Shown here one piece after another: positions 50,996 through 58,517 of a DNA stretch of 64,000 nucleotides. The notes beneath the pieces are model-generated. The model saw only the letters and a list, made by a program, of their open reading frames with translations. It had not been told where the DNA came from and did not search any database. A program made the translations under genes and the position numbers. Each line of letters opens with the position of its first letter. Within the stretch, counting starts at the first letter, position 1. Origin of the DNA: Algoriphagus sp. AGSA1 (lineage in GTDB: Bacteria > Bacteroidota > Bacteroidia > Cytophagales > Cyclobacteriaceae); NCBI RefSeq assembly GCF_021390545.1, contig NZ_JAJUWR010000005.1, positions 124,001 to 188,000 on the forward strand, read 5' to 3'.

Positions 50996-51472
50996 GAGAG
51001 CTTGTTGTTATTCAGGATCTGAAGCTACAAGTATTGTACTAAGTCTGAAAACCAGCTGTAGAAAAAACACTTACATAGCGGGACAAAACACATAAAAAAT
51101 ATGAGGCTATCTCATAAGTAAGTTTTCTTGTCAGGCTGAGGTCGAAGCCATTTATCTGCTGATTAAGCCCATTTCGACTTCGCTCTATGTGACAATTATG
51201 AGCTATGAGGCAGTCTCGCTCGCTCAGCGTAAAGCTCCGTACACACCGCATTTCACCGATCAATGCACGCAAGAAGCCTCAAAATTTGCAGAAATCTGCC
51301 GCAATCTTAAACCTCATCTACGAGAATCCGCACTTTTTATCCGCGTCAATCTACGGGAACCTTAAACCTCACCCGCGGAAAATCCCCGCCTTTTATCTGC
51401 GGGAATCTTAATCTGTGAGAATCTGCGCCTTTTATCAGCGTTTATCTGCGGGAAACTTAAAATAAGATTCTT
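50996..51472. repeat. Degenerate tandem repeat block
   Basis: Between the amidase and GH15 genes there is no gene. From about 51285 to 51465 a degenerate unit is repeated, built from ATCTGCGGGAA, CTTAAACCTCATC and ATCCGCGT-type pieces (for example ATCTGCGCCTTTTATCAGCG). This class of degenerate CTGCGGG/TTTATC repeat is seen in intergenic regions of many Bacteroidota genomes. Upstream is an inverted pair GTCGAAG/TTCGAC with the TTCGACTTCGCTC repeat core (51173-51185). Confidence 0.7.
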
Positions 51473-53254
51473 CTACAAGAAATTAGGCCTATCAAGCTTC
51501 TTCCCGATACGGAAAGCTGCGTTCATCAATCCTACATGCGAGTATGCCTGCGGGAAATTGCCCCATTGACTTCCCGTCTTTTGATCCACGTCTTCGGAGA
51601 AAAGATTCAGGTGATTGCAGTATTTGACCAATGTCTCAAAACCTTCAACAGCTTCATCTAATCTACCTACACAGGCCAATGCCTCTATGTACCAAAAGGC
51701 GCAGATCAGAAAAGTAGTCTCCGGCACACCAAAATCATCCATATGCTTGTACCGATAAAACAGGAAATCTTTTGCCAAAAGCTCCTCTTCCAGAGCTTTG
51801 AGGTGGTTATTTGCCCGCTCCAGATCATCCCCAAAGTAGCCCATGGTGATCAACTGAAGCGTGGAAGCATCCATAAACGTAGATCCAATGGCCTGCGCAT
51901 AGGCTTTTCTTTCCGGCAGGTAACATTCCTCGATTTTGGCGATCGCCATGTCCCTCAGCACAATCGCTTTTTTGTACAGTCCGTCATCTTTCAGCCGGAT
52001 ACCTATTTTTGCGGCAGCGCAGGCTCCCGCCCAGTGAAACAAAAAGGTATAGCAATGCTCCTGCGCAAGATTTCTAAATTCCCACAGCCCCGCATCCTTT
52101 TCATTCATCGTCGCCTCAATCTTATTTAGCAGATTCATAATCAAAGGCTTGGAGCTGCTCCGCTCCTCCTCAGTGAATCGCTGATCCGAATACAACGGCA
52201 ATAACGACACCAACACCTGCCCATAGAGATCATTCTGAATATGCGTGTAAGCCTGGTTCCCAAAGCGCACCGGCTTATTGTCCAGATATCCTGCAAGCTC
52301 CGAGATCTCCTCCGTCAACAGTGAGTCTCCTGTAATGGAATACAGCGGCTGATATCGGCCATCCGCCCCGGGACGGAGGTTATGGATAAATTCAAAATAT
52401 TTTTCCAACTCCTCAAAGTGTCCCAAACTATTGAAACAGGTCAAAGTATAATAGGTATCGCGGATCCAGCAATAGCGGTAATCCCAGTTGCGGGTAGAGT
52501 CGGGTGACTCAGGTAAACTGGTGGTAGAAGCCGCAATAATCGCCCCGGTATCCTCATATTGATGTATCTTCAGGATCAAGGCCGAGCGCAGCACCAGTTT
52601 TTGATGAAAATTATAAATACTCGTCGATTTGACCCACTGTTGCCAATAGGCGGTAGTCGCATGAAGAAAACGTTCCGAAGTGGTCTCAATAGGAGCCTCA
52701 AGGGGTCGCCCAAAGGTCAATACCAAGTATATAGGCTTCGTGAGTAAAAAAGCTTTCCCGTCAATCACATAGCTCAGGGGAGCATTGGTAGAGAGCCTTA
52801 GCTCTTGACCTATGCCGGCGTAGCTAATATGGTTGGATCCCATACTCGCCCTTAATGCCCTAGCGCCTCGGTCTGCCCGTGGCTTACAGGTGATTTTAAT
52901 TTTTGGCGAACCTTCTACCGCCTCGATCTTTCGGATCAGCATCAGTGGCTTATAGTAGCGTTCAAAGTTTTTGAACCGTGGCGCAAAGTCCGTAACCGAA
53001 TAAGAATCCTCTCCAACATTGATAGTGGTCTTCAGGATATTCGTGTTTTCCAGATAGGCCTGTGATGTGGCAAAATCCGCGGTTTCTGGATGGATGGTAA
53101 ATTCCCCACCTTTCTCCCGGTCCAGCATTCCCCCAAAAATAAAGTCTGAATCAAATCGCGGCAGACACATCCAGCTGATATTGGTGTCCAGTTCCACATG
53201 GGCGATATAGGCACAGTTGCCGATCACCCCACTTCCATAGGTATGTTTTTGCAT
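51473..53254 (-). CDS. GH15 family glycoside hydrolase
   Basis: A 593-aa protein of the GH15 type: an N-terminal beta-sandwich (residues 1 to about 200; GVIGNCAYIAHVELDTNISWMCLPRFDSD) and an alpha/alpha-barrel. NWDYRYCWIRDTYYTL is the family motif and GAIIAASTTSLPES sits just before it. There is no signal peptide, so it is cytosolic. GH15 contains glucoamylases and trehalases that cannot be told apart here; the trehalose synthase 2 kb away makes trehalase a fair guess. Catalytic Glu residues were not located with certainty. It is a single gene on the minus strand. Confidence 0.88.
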   Translation of the reverse strand: MQKHTYGSGVIGNCAYIAHVELDTNISWMCLPRFDSDFIFGGMLDREKGGEFTIHPETADFATSQAYLENTNILKTTINVGEDSYSVTDFAPRFKNFERYYKPLMLIRKIEAVEGSPKIKITCKPRADRGARALRASMGSNHISYAGIGQELRLSTNAPLSYVIDGKAFLLTKPIYLVLTFGRPLEAPIETTSERFLHATTAYWQQWVKSTSIYNFHQKLVLRSALILKIHQYEDTGAIIAASTTSLPESPDSTRNWDYRYCWIRDTYYTLTCFNSLGHFEELEKYFEFIHNLRPGADGRYQPLYSITGDSLLTEEISELAGYLDNKPVRFGNQAYTHIQNDLYGQVLVSLLPLYSDQRFTEEERSSSKPLIMNLLNKIEATMNEKDAGLWEFRNLAQEHCYTFLFHWAGACAAAKIGIRLKDDGLYKKAIVLRDMAIAKIEECYLPERKAYAQAIGSTFMDASTLQLITMGYFGDDLERANNHLKALEEELLAKDFLFYRYKHMDDFGVPETTFLICAFWYIEALACVGRLDEAVEGFETLVKYCNHLNLFSEDVDQKTGSQWGNFPQAYSHVGLMNAAFRIGKKLDRPNFL

Positions 53255-53309
53255 TAAGGTCAGGTTTGAAGTTGAAAAGTTAGGGCTTTTGGGTCAGGAT
53301 TCAAGAAAG

Positions 53310-53345
53310 CAAAAAAGGGGATAGCATGCAAAAATCCCGTCCCCT
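53310..53345 (-). terminator. Terminator-like hairpin upstream of GH15
   Basis: On the minus strand AGGGGA pairs with TCCCCT around an 18-nt loop and is followed by TTTTTTG. It is more than 200 bp after the DUF4221-like gene stop and could end that transcript. The remaining gap (53346-53563) holds a second AT-rich palindrome at about 53551-53570 right at the gene end and a 19-bp copy of a GH15 segment at 53453-53471. Confidence 0.5.
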
Positions 53346-53563
53346 AATGAAGTTTTGAAAAGAAGTTAATAATCAAACCTCACCAGATTAGGCTCACGGT
53401 CCACGGTTACGGCATAGATTTCTTAACCTATCGCAAAGGCTAATATCGGGTAATCCAGCTGATATTGGTGTAGAATTTTCCGATCATATTCTACTTATAA
53501 TACCGAGTCGTGAGGGATTTGCCTCTTCTAGAAATACGTATAACATCTATTTTGAGTTTTAAC

Positions 53564-54811
53564 TCAAAATATCAATTCCTTACCCTGAAAGAATAAGGAA
53601 TCCTCTACGCCATTGTCCAGATTAAATTTTTTAAGATCCTTATTCCAAAAGAAATAATCTTTCGCAAAGAAATAGTAATAAATCCCCCCACTTTTAAAGG
53701 AAAAAGTTCCAATTTTATTAAAATCTGAGTCGAGAACTATTATCTCTCTTTCTTCAGTAAAATTTCTTTGCTTAAAAGCCTCTTCAGAAATACCCTTTCT
53801 AGCCTCTCTAAAATAGAGATCGTTGATGGGATCATAAATCATCTTTTCATAAGAGCTATTAATCCAATAGAAGAAACTGACTATACTCGACCTAGGCACA
53901 CCTTTCTTTTCAGGATCCAGTTTAATTACATCTTTCACTAAAGAACTTTTAGCAACATACTCTTTCTTATAATTTTTGAAATCTGTAACGATTATTTTAT
54001 CAGATAGAGGAAAACTTATAATGAATTTATCAATTTTGGGATTATAGATAATGTCCATCATTTTCAATTGCTGTGACATCTCCACTCCTTTCGACTCACT
54101 TGGAGGATCTATATAAAATTCCTCAAATTCTCCGGTTTTTAGATCGATCTTTGCAATTCTATTGTAATCAGGACTGGAAAAATCAGGAGCATCAATAGCA
54201 ATATTAGGCATTATTTGGACATAAATGTGTCCGTTACGATATGCAAATGGGCTTTCCATAGAAACTGAACCAAACCCATGTGCATATTTGCTAAGTTCAA
54301 CTTTACTATATATCTTCCCTGATAAATCCGTCAAATAAATCCGCTTTAGCGGTCCACTAAAGAGAAGTATCGAGTCTGGGCTGACAAATTTAACCCCAGC
54401 GCCTAAGCCCATCCCAGGAAGCGCATTTGGGCCATTTAGTTGAAATTGAACTCTAGTCTCAAGGGCTTTGCTAGTTAAATCGTAAAAGTCCAATGAATTA
54501 TTCTCTTGGTTATACCATAATATTTTCATTTCATTATTTATAATAACAGGCTGACTGTGATAATTGAAAACAGGGGTGACACTATCCAAAAATAAGTCAA
54601 ACCCTTTCTCCTTAGATTCTAGGGTTAATAATGATTCTTTTCCATCGACTTCAGTTTCATCGACTTCAGTTTTTTGATGGTTACTCTTATCCGTCAAGGG
54701 TTTTAAGTGATTTTCAGTCGTGGAAATATTATTTGCCTTATTCCCGTCTTTTGAGCTACATGAATAAAAAATAACAAAAAAGGATAAAAGCAGAAGTATA
54801 TAATTTTTCAT
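53564..54811 (-). CDS. DUF4221-like beta-propeller lipoprotein
   Basis: A 415-aa lipoprotein from the ATG at 54811 (three codons earlier is also open); lipobox YSC, Cys18. Repeating strand patterns (SLDFYDLTSKAL, KRIYLTDLSGKIYSKVEL, RIAKIDLKTGEFEEFYID, DKIIVTDFKNYKKEYVA) suggest a six-bladed propeller like the DUF4221 family of Bacteroidota. No catalytic motif is visible. It is preceded by the tiny secreted peptide gene at 54936, with a hairpin between them. Substrate or partner unknown. Confidence 0.65.
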   Translation of the reverse strand: MKNYILLLLSFFVIFYSCSSKDGNKANNISTTENHLKPLTDKSNHQKTEVDETEVDGKESLLTLESKEKGFDLFLDSVTPVFNYHSQPVIINNEMKILWYNQENNSLDFYDLTSKALETRVQFQLNGPNALPGMGLGAGVKFVSPDSILLFSGPLKRIYLTDLSGKIYSKVELSKYAHGFGSVSMESPFAYRNGHIYVQIMPNIAIDAPDFSSPDYNRIAKIDLKTGEFEEFYIDPPSESKGVEMSQQLKMMDIIYNPKIDKFIISFPLSDKIIVTDFKNYKKEYVAKSSLVKDVIKLDPEKKGVPRSSIVSFFYWINSSYEKMIYDPINDLYFREARKGISEEAFKQRNFTEEREIIVLDSDFNKIGTFSFKSGGIYYYFFAKDYFFWNKDLKKFNLDNGVEDSLFFQGKELIF

Positions 54812-54834
54812 AATTATCAATGGAAATAAAATTA

Positions 54835-54864
54835 CCAGTACTAGGAACTTAATCCCAGTACTGG
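54835..54864 (-). terminator. Hairpin between peptide and propeller genes
   Basis: CCAGTACT pairs with AGTACTGG around a 14-nt loop; on the minus strand it is followed by TAATTTTATTT. It lies about 70 bp after the peptide stop and 24 bp before the propeller start. It may reduce readthrough, so that the peptide is made in excess. Confidence 0.45.
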
Positions 54865-54935
54865 CGATTGCAGAAATATTTTATAAATACTCTTAAAGTA
54901 ATTTCTCTAAGGAATGAGTTACTACTTTTTATTAA

Positions 54936-55145
54936 TCACTCCACACTGATAGTATAATAACAAATAGGCCCAGCATTGTAAGCGTTGCATCCGGCAACAT
55001 TTCCTCCAGGACCAGAGAAGGTGAAGCATCCACCTACTGTCTGTCCCACATCTGGAGTTGTATCGCAACTTGTTTGTGCATTTAAAGCCAAACCAGAGGA
55101 GATAATCAATCGCAAGGTTAAAATCGAAAATTTAATTTTTTTCAT
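54936..55145 (-). CDS. Four-cysteine secreted peptide, hypothetical
   Basis: A 69-aa precursor with a Sec signal peptide (cleavage likely after LNA, residue 23) and a 46-aa mature chain with four cysteines (C27, C40, C53, C62; spacings of 13, 13 and 9) and a Gly/Pro-rich centre (GGCFTFSGPGGNV). The chain could carry two disulfide bonds. It has no motif that I can name. It is directly upstream of the propeller lipoprotein, a layout seen for small NVEALA-type secreted peptides in this phylum, although the NVEALA motif itself is absent. The start codon has an AT-rich upstream, with no clear promoter. Confidence 0.6.
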   Translation of the reverse strand: MKKIKFSILTLRLIISSGLALNAQTSCDTTPDVGQTVGGCFTFSGPGGNVAGCNAYNAGPICYYTISVE

Positions 55146-55324
55146 GATTTAGTAAAATTTATATCATCCCTAAGGTTAGGAACAACGATAACGAAAAAGT
55201 CTTTGGCCAAAAACAACTCCCTCACGAAAGCTTAAATGAATATGGATTCGGATTTTGTCTTTGGCAATGAGGATTATATGAATGGTTGTTTTTTTTTTAA
55301 TGGATGATTCGGATAGGCTTTTTG

Positions 55325-55891
55325 CTACACATACAACTTCTTGTTCCGGATATAATCTGCCACTCCATCGGGAAGAAGGTATTTGACGGACTTGCCGGCA
55401 AGAATTGACTTACGGATAAAAGTGGCGGAGATATCCAGAAGTGGCGCATCTATCAGCTTGATATTCGGATGCTCAAAAGTCTTGACCTCACCCGGACGTG
55501 GATAGACGAAGATCTCATAATTGTCCAAGATGGCCTGATAGTTCTTCCAGCGCTTCAGCTGGGTAAGATTATCTGATCCTAAAAACAGACAAAATTGGTG
55601 TTGCGGGTATTGATCGGAAAGGTATGCGAGCGTATCCACAGTATAGCTTGGCCTGGGCATGGAGAACTCCACATCCGAAGCCCGAAACTGAAAATTGTCT
55701 TCTATCGCAAGCTCTACCATGCGTAAGCGATCAAATTCATGAATCAAAGACTGCCGTTTTTTGAGCGGATTCTGCGGACTCACCACAAACCAAACCTGAT
55801 CCAGATCCGTGCGGTCATGCAAGGTATCCGCTATGATCAGATGGCCAATATGGATGGGATTGAAAGAACCGAAATACAGACCTATTTTCAC
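55325..55891 (-). CDS. nadD: Nicotinate-nucleotide adenylyltransferase
   Basis: Makes deamido-NAD from nicotinate mononucleotide and ATP, the central step of NAD synthesis (188 aa). The nucleotidyltransferase motif GSFNPIHIGH is at the N-terminus and the ISATFIRKS motif near the C-terminus. It follows gmk by 4 bp, so it is the last gene of the ECF-sigma operon. Confidence 0.95.
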   Translation of the reverse strand: MKIGLYFGSFNPIHIGHLIIADTLHDRTDLDQVWFVVSPQNPLKKRQSLIHEFDRLRMVELAIEDNFQFRASDVEFSMPRPSYTVDTLAYLSDQYPQHQFCLFLGSDNLTQLKRWKNYQAILDNYEIFVYPRPGEVKTFEHPNIKLIDAPLLDISATFIRKSILAGKSVKYLLPDGVADYIRNKKLYV

Positions 55892-55895
55892 TCGA

Positions 55896-56468
55896 CTATC
55901 GGGCTAAAAATTCGTTCACCAGATATTCGGCTTCCGCGCTGGATTTCTCAAATTCGTCATTCACTACCGTGACGTCAAACTGCGGCTCAAACTTGGATTC
56001 AAACTCCGCCTTGAACAGTCGGCGGGAAAGAGACTCTTCGGACTCCGTGCCCCGGTCGTTTAGACGCTCAGCCAGTACTTCCAGACTAGGTACTTTTACG
56101 AAAATCGCCAGTGCCTGCTCTCCAAAGTATTTTTTGAGGGCCAAACCTCCTTTGACATCCACGTCAAAAATAACGGCTTTGCCCGAATTCCAGATCCGTT
56201 GGATCTCCTCCTTCAGTGTGCCATAGAAGTTGCCCTCATAGACTTCTTCCCATTCGATGAAGTCATCGTTATCAATATGCTGCTTGAATTCCTCTTGGCT
56301 CAAAAAATAATAGTCCTTGCCATGTACCTCATGCCTTCCCCGCTTGTCACGTGTACAGGCAGAGATGGAAAAACCAAGGTTAGGGATGGTTTGGATCAGA
56401 TGCTTCACGAGCGAGGTCTTCCCTGACCCGGATGGAGCGGAAAAAATTATGGCCTTACCTTGTGTCAT
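55896..56468 (-). CDS. gmk: Guanylate kinase
   Basis: Phosphorylates GMP to GDP (190 aa from the ATG at 56468). The upstream frame is open 12 codons further, but the conserved start is [20 protein letters not shown], with the P-loop SAPSGSGKT at once. The [20 protein letters not shown] and [11 protein letters not shown] segments are typical. It is placed 2 bp after the anti-sigma gene and 4 bp before nadD. Confidence 0.95.
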   Translation of the reverse strand: MTQGKAIIFSAPSGSGKTSLVKHLIQTIPNLGFSISACTRDKRGRHEVHGKDYYFLSQEEFKQHIDNDDFIEWEEVYEGNFYGTLKEEIQRIWNSGKAVIFDVDVKGGLALKKYFGEQALAIFVKVPSLEVLAERLNDRGTESEESLSRRLFKAEFESKFEPQFDVTVVNDEFEKSSAEAEYLVNEFLAR

Positions 56469-56470
56469 GA

Positions 56471-56743
56471 TTATTTGATGTCCTGAATTTTCTGACGGAT
56501 ACAATCTGCCAATTCAGTAGGTACAGCGTGTTTGGTGCATTTTGTTTTCAATACATCGCGGATGGCCTGTTCAAGATGGTAATGTTCGAAACATGGCTGG
56601 CATTTGGCGAGTTTTTCCTTCAGCACTTCTTTGCCCGAATCCTTCAGGTCTCCGTCCAATATGCTTTCCAGCAACTGGAAGCATTTGCTCTCGTCACTGC
56701 ATTGCTTCTTTCGCTCACCGGATGGGTTGTCATTCATTTCCAT
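56471..56743 (-). CDS. Zinc-type anti-sigma protein, His ligand replaced
   Basis: A 90-aa cytosolic protein of the ZAS (RsrA-like) type: helix with C21, then the C48-x2-C51 pair, preceded by LKEKL. In canonical ZAS the motif is H-x3-C-x2-C; here the expected His position is Lys44. His54 or His56 shortly after might replace it. The gene follows the ECF sigma factor at 56760 by 16 bp and precedes gmk by 2 bp. Binding and holding the sigma factor is the expected role; zinc binding may be lost or altered. Confidence 0.75.
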   Translation of the reverse strand: MEMNDNPSGERKKQCSDESKCFQLLESILDGDLKDSGKEVLKEKLAKCQPCFEHYHLEQAIRDVLKTKCTKHAVPTELADCIRQKIQDIK

Positions 56744-56759
56744 GGGTAATATTCGTTAG

Positions 56760-57356
56760 TTATTCCTCCTCTTCGTCCGTATTGTATCCCATATTCTGGG
56801 CATATCCTTGAAGCTTCTCCTTCAACAGATTCCTTGCGCGGTGCAATCTTGATCGCACGGTACCTATGGGAATGTCCAGGATTTTGGCCATTTCCTCGTA
56901 AGTAAACCCTTCCAGATCACACAGGATGATCACAGTCCTGAAATCCACCGCCAAGCTATTAAGCGCGTTGGAAATCTCATCTCCGAGCATATCCTTGACA
57001 GATTCCGCCCTGAGATCGCTAGTACTTTGGTACTGAACGTCATCCGAGTTGTAATAAGTTTCAACTTCCTGATAATCTACCTTCGTAGGCTGCTTGGATT
57101 TCTTCCTGTACTCATTGATAAAGCTGTTTTTCAGAATCCTGAAAAGCCAAGCTTTGGCATTAGTGCCCTGCTCAAATGAGTTGATAAACCGATAGGCCTT
57201 CAGGTAAGTATCCTGTACGAGGTCCTTGGCATCATCTTCATCGAAGGTGAGCCTATAGCCAAAATTGTACATTGAGTCTATGTGTGGCATAAACTCTCCA
57301 TCGAAGATGGCATTTTTCTCTTCCTGAGAATATTTTCTGCGCTGAACTTCCGACAT
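56760..57356 (-). CDS. ECF-type RNA polymerase sigma factor
   Basis: A 198-aa sigma-70 family protein of the ECF (group IV) class. Region 2 reads FDEDDAKDLVQDTYLKAYRFINSF...AWLFRILKNSFINEYR; region 4 reads LPSE-like DLEGFTYEEMAKILDIPIGTVRSRLHRARNLLKEKL with a helix-turn-helix. The start is taken as the ATG at 57356 (SEVQRRKYS); an ATG six codons upstream is possible, but TACTTTTG at its first codons resembles a -7 box. It is divergent from the lipid-A acyltransferase gene and heads the operon with the anti-sigma, gmk and nadD. Confidence 0.92.
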   Translation of the reverse strand: MSEVQRRKYSQEEKNAIFDGEFMPHIDSMYNFGYRLTFDEDDAKDLVQDTYLKAYRFINSFEQGTNAKAWLFRILKNSFINEYRKKSKQPTKVDYQEVETYYNSDDVQYQSTSDLRAESVKDMLGDEISNALNSLAVDFRTVIILCDLEGFTYEEMAKILDIPIGTVRSRLHRARNLLKEKLQGYAQNMGYNTDEEEE

Positions 57357-57480
57357 AAGTCCCAAAAGTAACAATTGGGTGAAATTATAACTAGGAATTG
57401 GGAAGAATTCAGGCGATTTCGTTTATTTTGTTCCAAGGTTTGGCTCTCTTCAGCCACAGATTTCCCAGCGATATACCGTT

Positions 57481-58320
57481 ATGTTTTTCTTTAGACTGCT
57501 TTCCAGGCTTCCCTTACCTGTTTTATACTTGTTTTCAGATGTGCTTTATCTCATAGCCCGGTATGTGATCAGCTATCGCAAAAAAGTGATCGATGAGAAC
57601 CTGAAATATGCGTTCCCTGAGAAAACTCCGACGGAAAGAAAAAAAATAAGAAATAAATTCTACAGGAATTTTACTGATGCTTTCTTTGCGGAAACCATCA
57701 AAATGCTGACAATTTCTGAGAATGAACTCCGCCAAAGATTTCACGTGGTCAACCAAGAACTGGTAGATGCACCGATAAAATCCGGAACAAGCTCGCTGAT
57801 GATGGCTGGACATATCTTTAACTGGGAAATGGCCATTCTGGGAGTAGCGCTAAATACTGAAGTCACTGCTGAGACCGTTTATCTAAAACTCAACAATCCC
57901 TTCTTTAACCAGCTAATGTTAAAAATCCGGACACATTTTGGCGGAATAATGACAGAAAAGAGGGAATTTCGCCGGAGTATGATTACTATGCGGAGCAAAC
58001 CTAGAATCGTGCATCTTGCAGCGGATCAACGCCCACCCGTCTCAGACAGCAGATATACCCGCGGTTTTATGAACCGACCGGCGCTTTTCTTTGAAGGCGG
58101 GGAGTTTATGGCAAAGAAAATGGGACTTCCCGTCTTCTATGGGCAGATTACGAAAGTAAAGCGGGGACATTATCGTTTTGTATTCACCGAACTGGCAAGA
58201 CCGCCCTATACAGATCATCCAGCTCATAGTATTACGGATGAATTTTGCCGCAGGCTGGAAGAAAACATCCGCAGGCAACCGGACCTTTACCTGTGGAGCC
58301 ACAAACGGTGGAAGGTTTAA
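57481..58320 (+). CDS. LpxL-family lipid A acyltransferase
   Basis: A 279-aa inner-membrane acyltransferase that transfers a fatty acyl chain to lipid A (late acylation). The N-terminal hydrophobic anchor (FFFRLLSRLPLPVLYLFSDVLYLIARYV) precedes the family body with DENLKYAFPEKTPTERKKI. The catalytic H-x4-E motif is H-IFNW-E in AGHIFNWE. The gene starts 124 bp from the divergent sigma factor gene, and no other lipid A gene is next to it. Confidence 0.88.
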   Translation: MFFFRLLSRLPLPVLYLFSDVLYLIARYVISYRKKVIDENLKYAFPEKTPTERKKIRNKFYRNFTDAFFAETIKMLTISENELRQRFHVVNQELVDAPIKSGTSSLMMAGHIFNWEMAILGVALNTEVTAETVYLKLNNPFFNQLMLKIRTHFGGIMTEKREFRRSMITMRSKPRIVHLAADQRPPVSDSRYTRGFMNRPALFFEGGEFMAKKMGLPVFYGQITKVKRGHYRFVFTELARPPYTDHPAHSITDEFCRRLEENIRRQPDLYLWSHKRWKV

Positions 58321-58517
58321 GTCTTTAAGAATTGAAATATTAGAAGATTGAAAAATTTTCCATCTCCATTCTCAATTCTATCGTAGAAACCTGATTTCTA
58401 AACCTTATTATTTGAGTCATGACACTACATCTTCTTGGCTCTTGAATCTTAAATCTTGATACTAGCTACTTGATACTCAATCTTGATACTTGTGTCTAGC
58501 ATCCAGCTTCTAAAAAA
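58321..58517. repeat. Short dispersed repeat between acyltransferase and helicase
   Basis: No gene. Repeated units of the type TCTTGATACT and TACTTGATACT occur between about 58440 and 58500. Such TTGATACT runs are a common intergenic feature in Bacteroidota. Confidence 0.5.
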
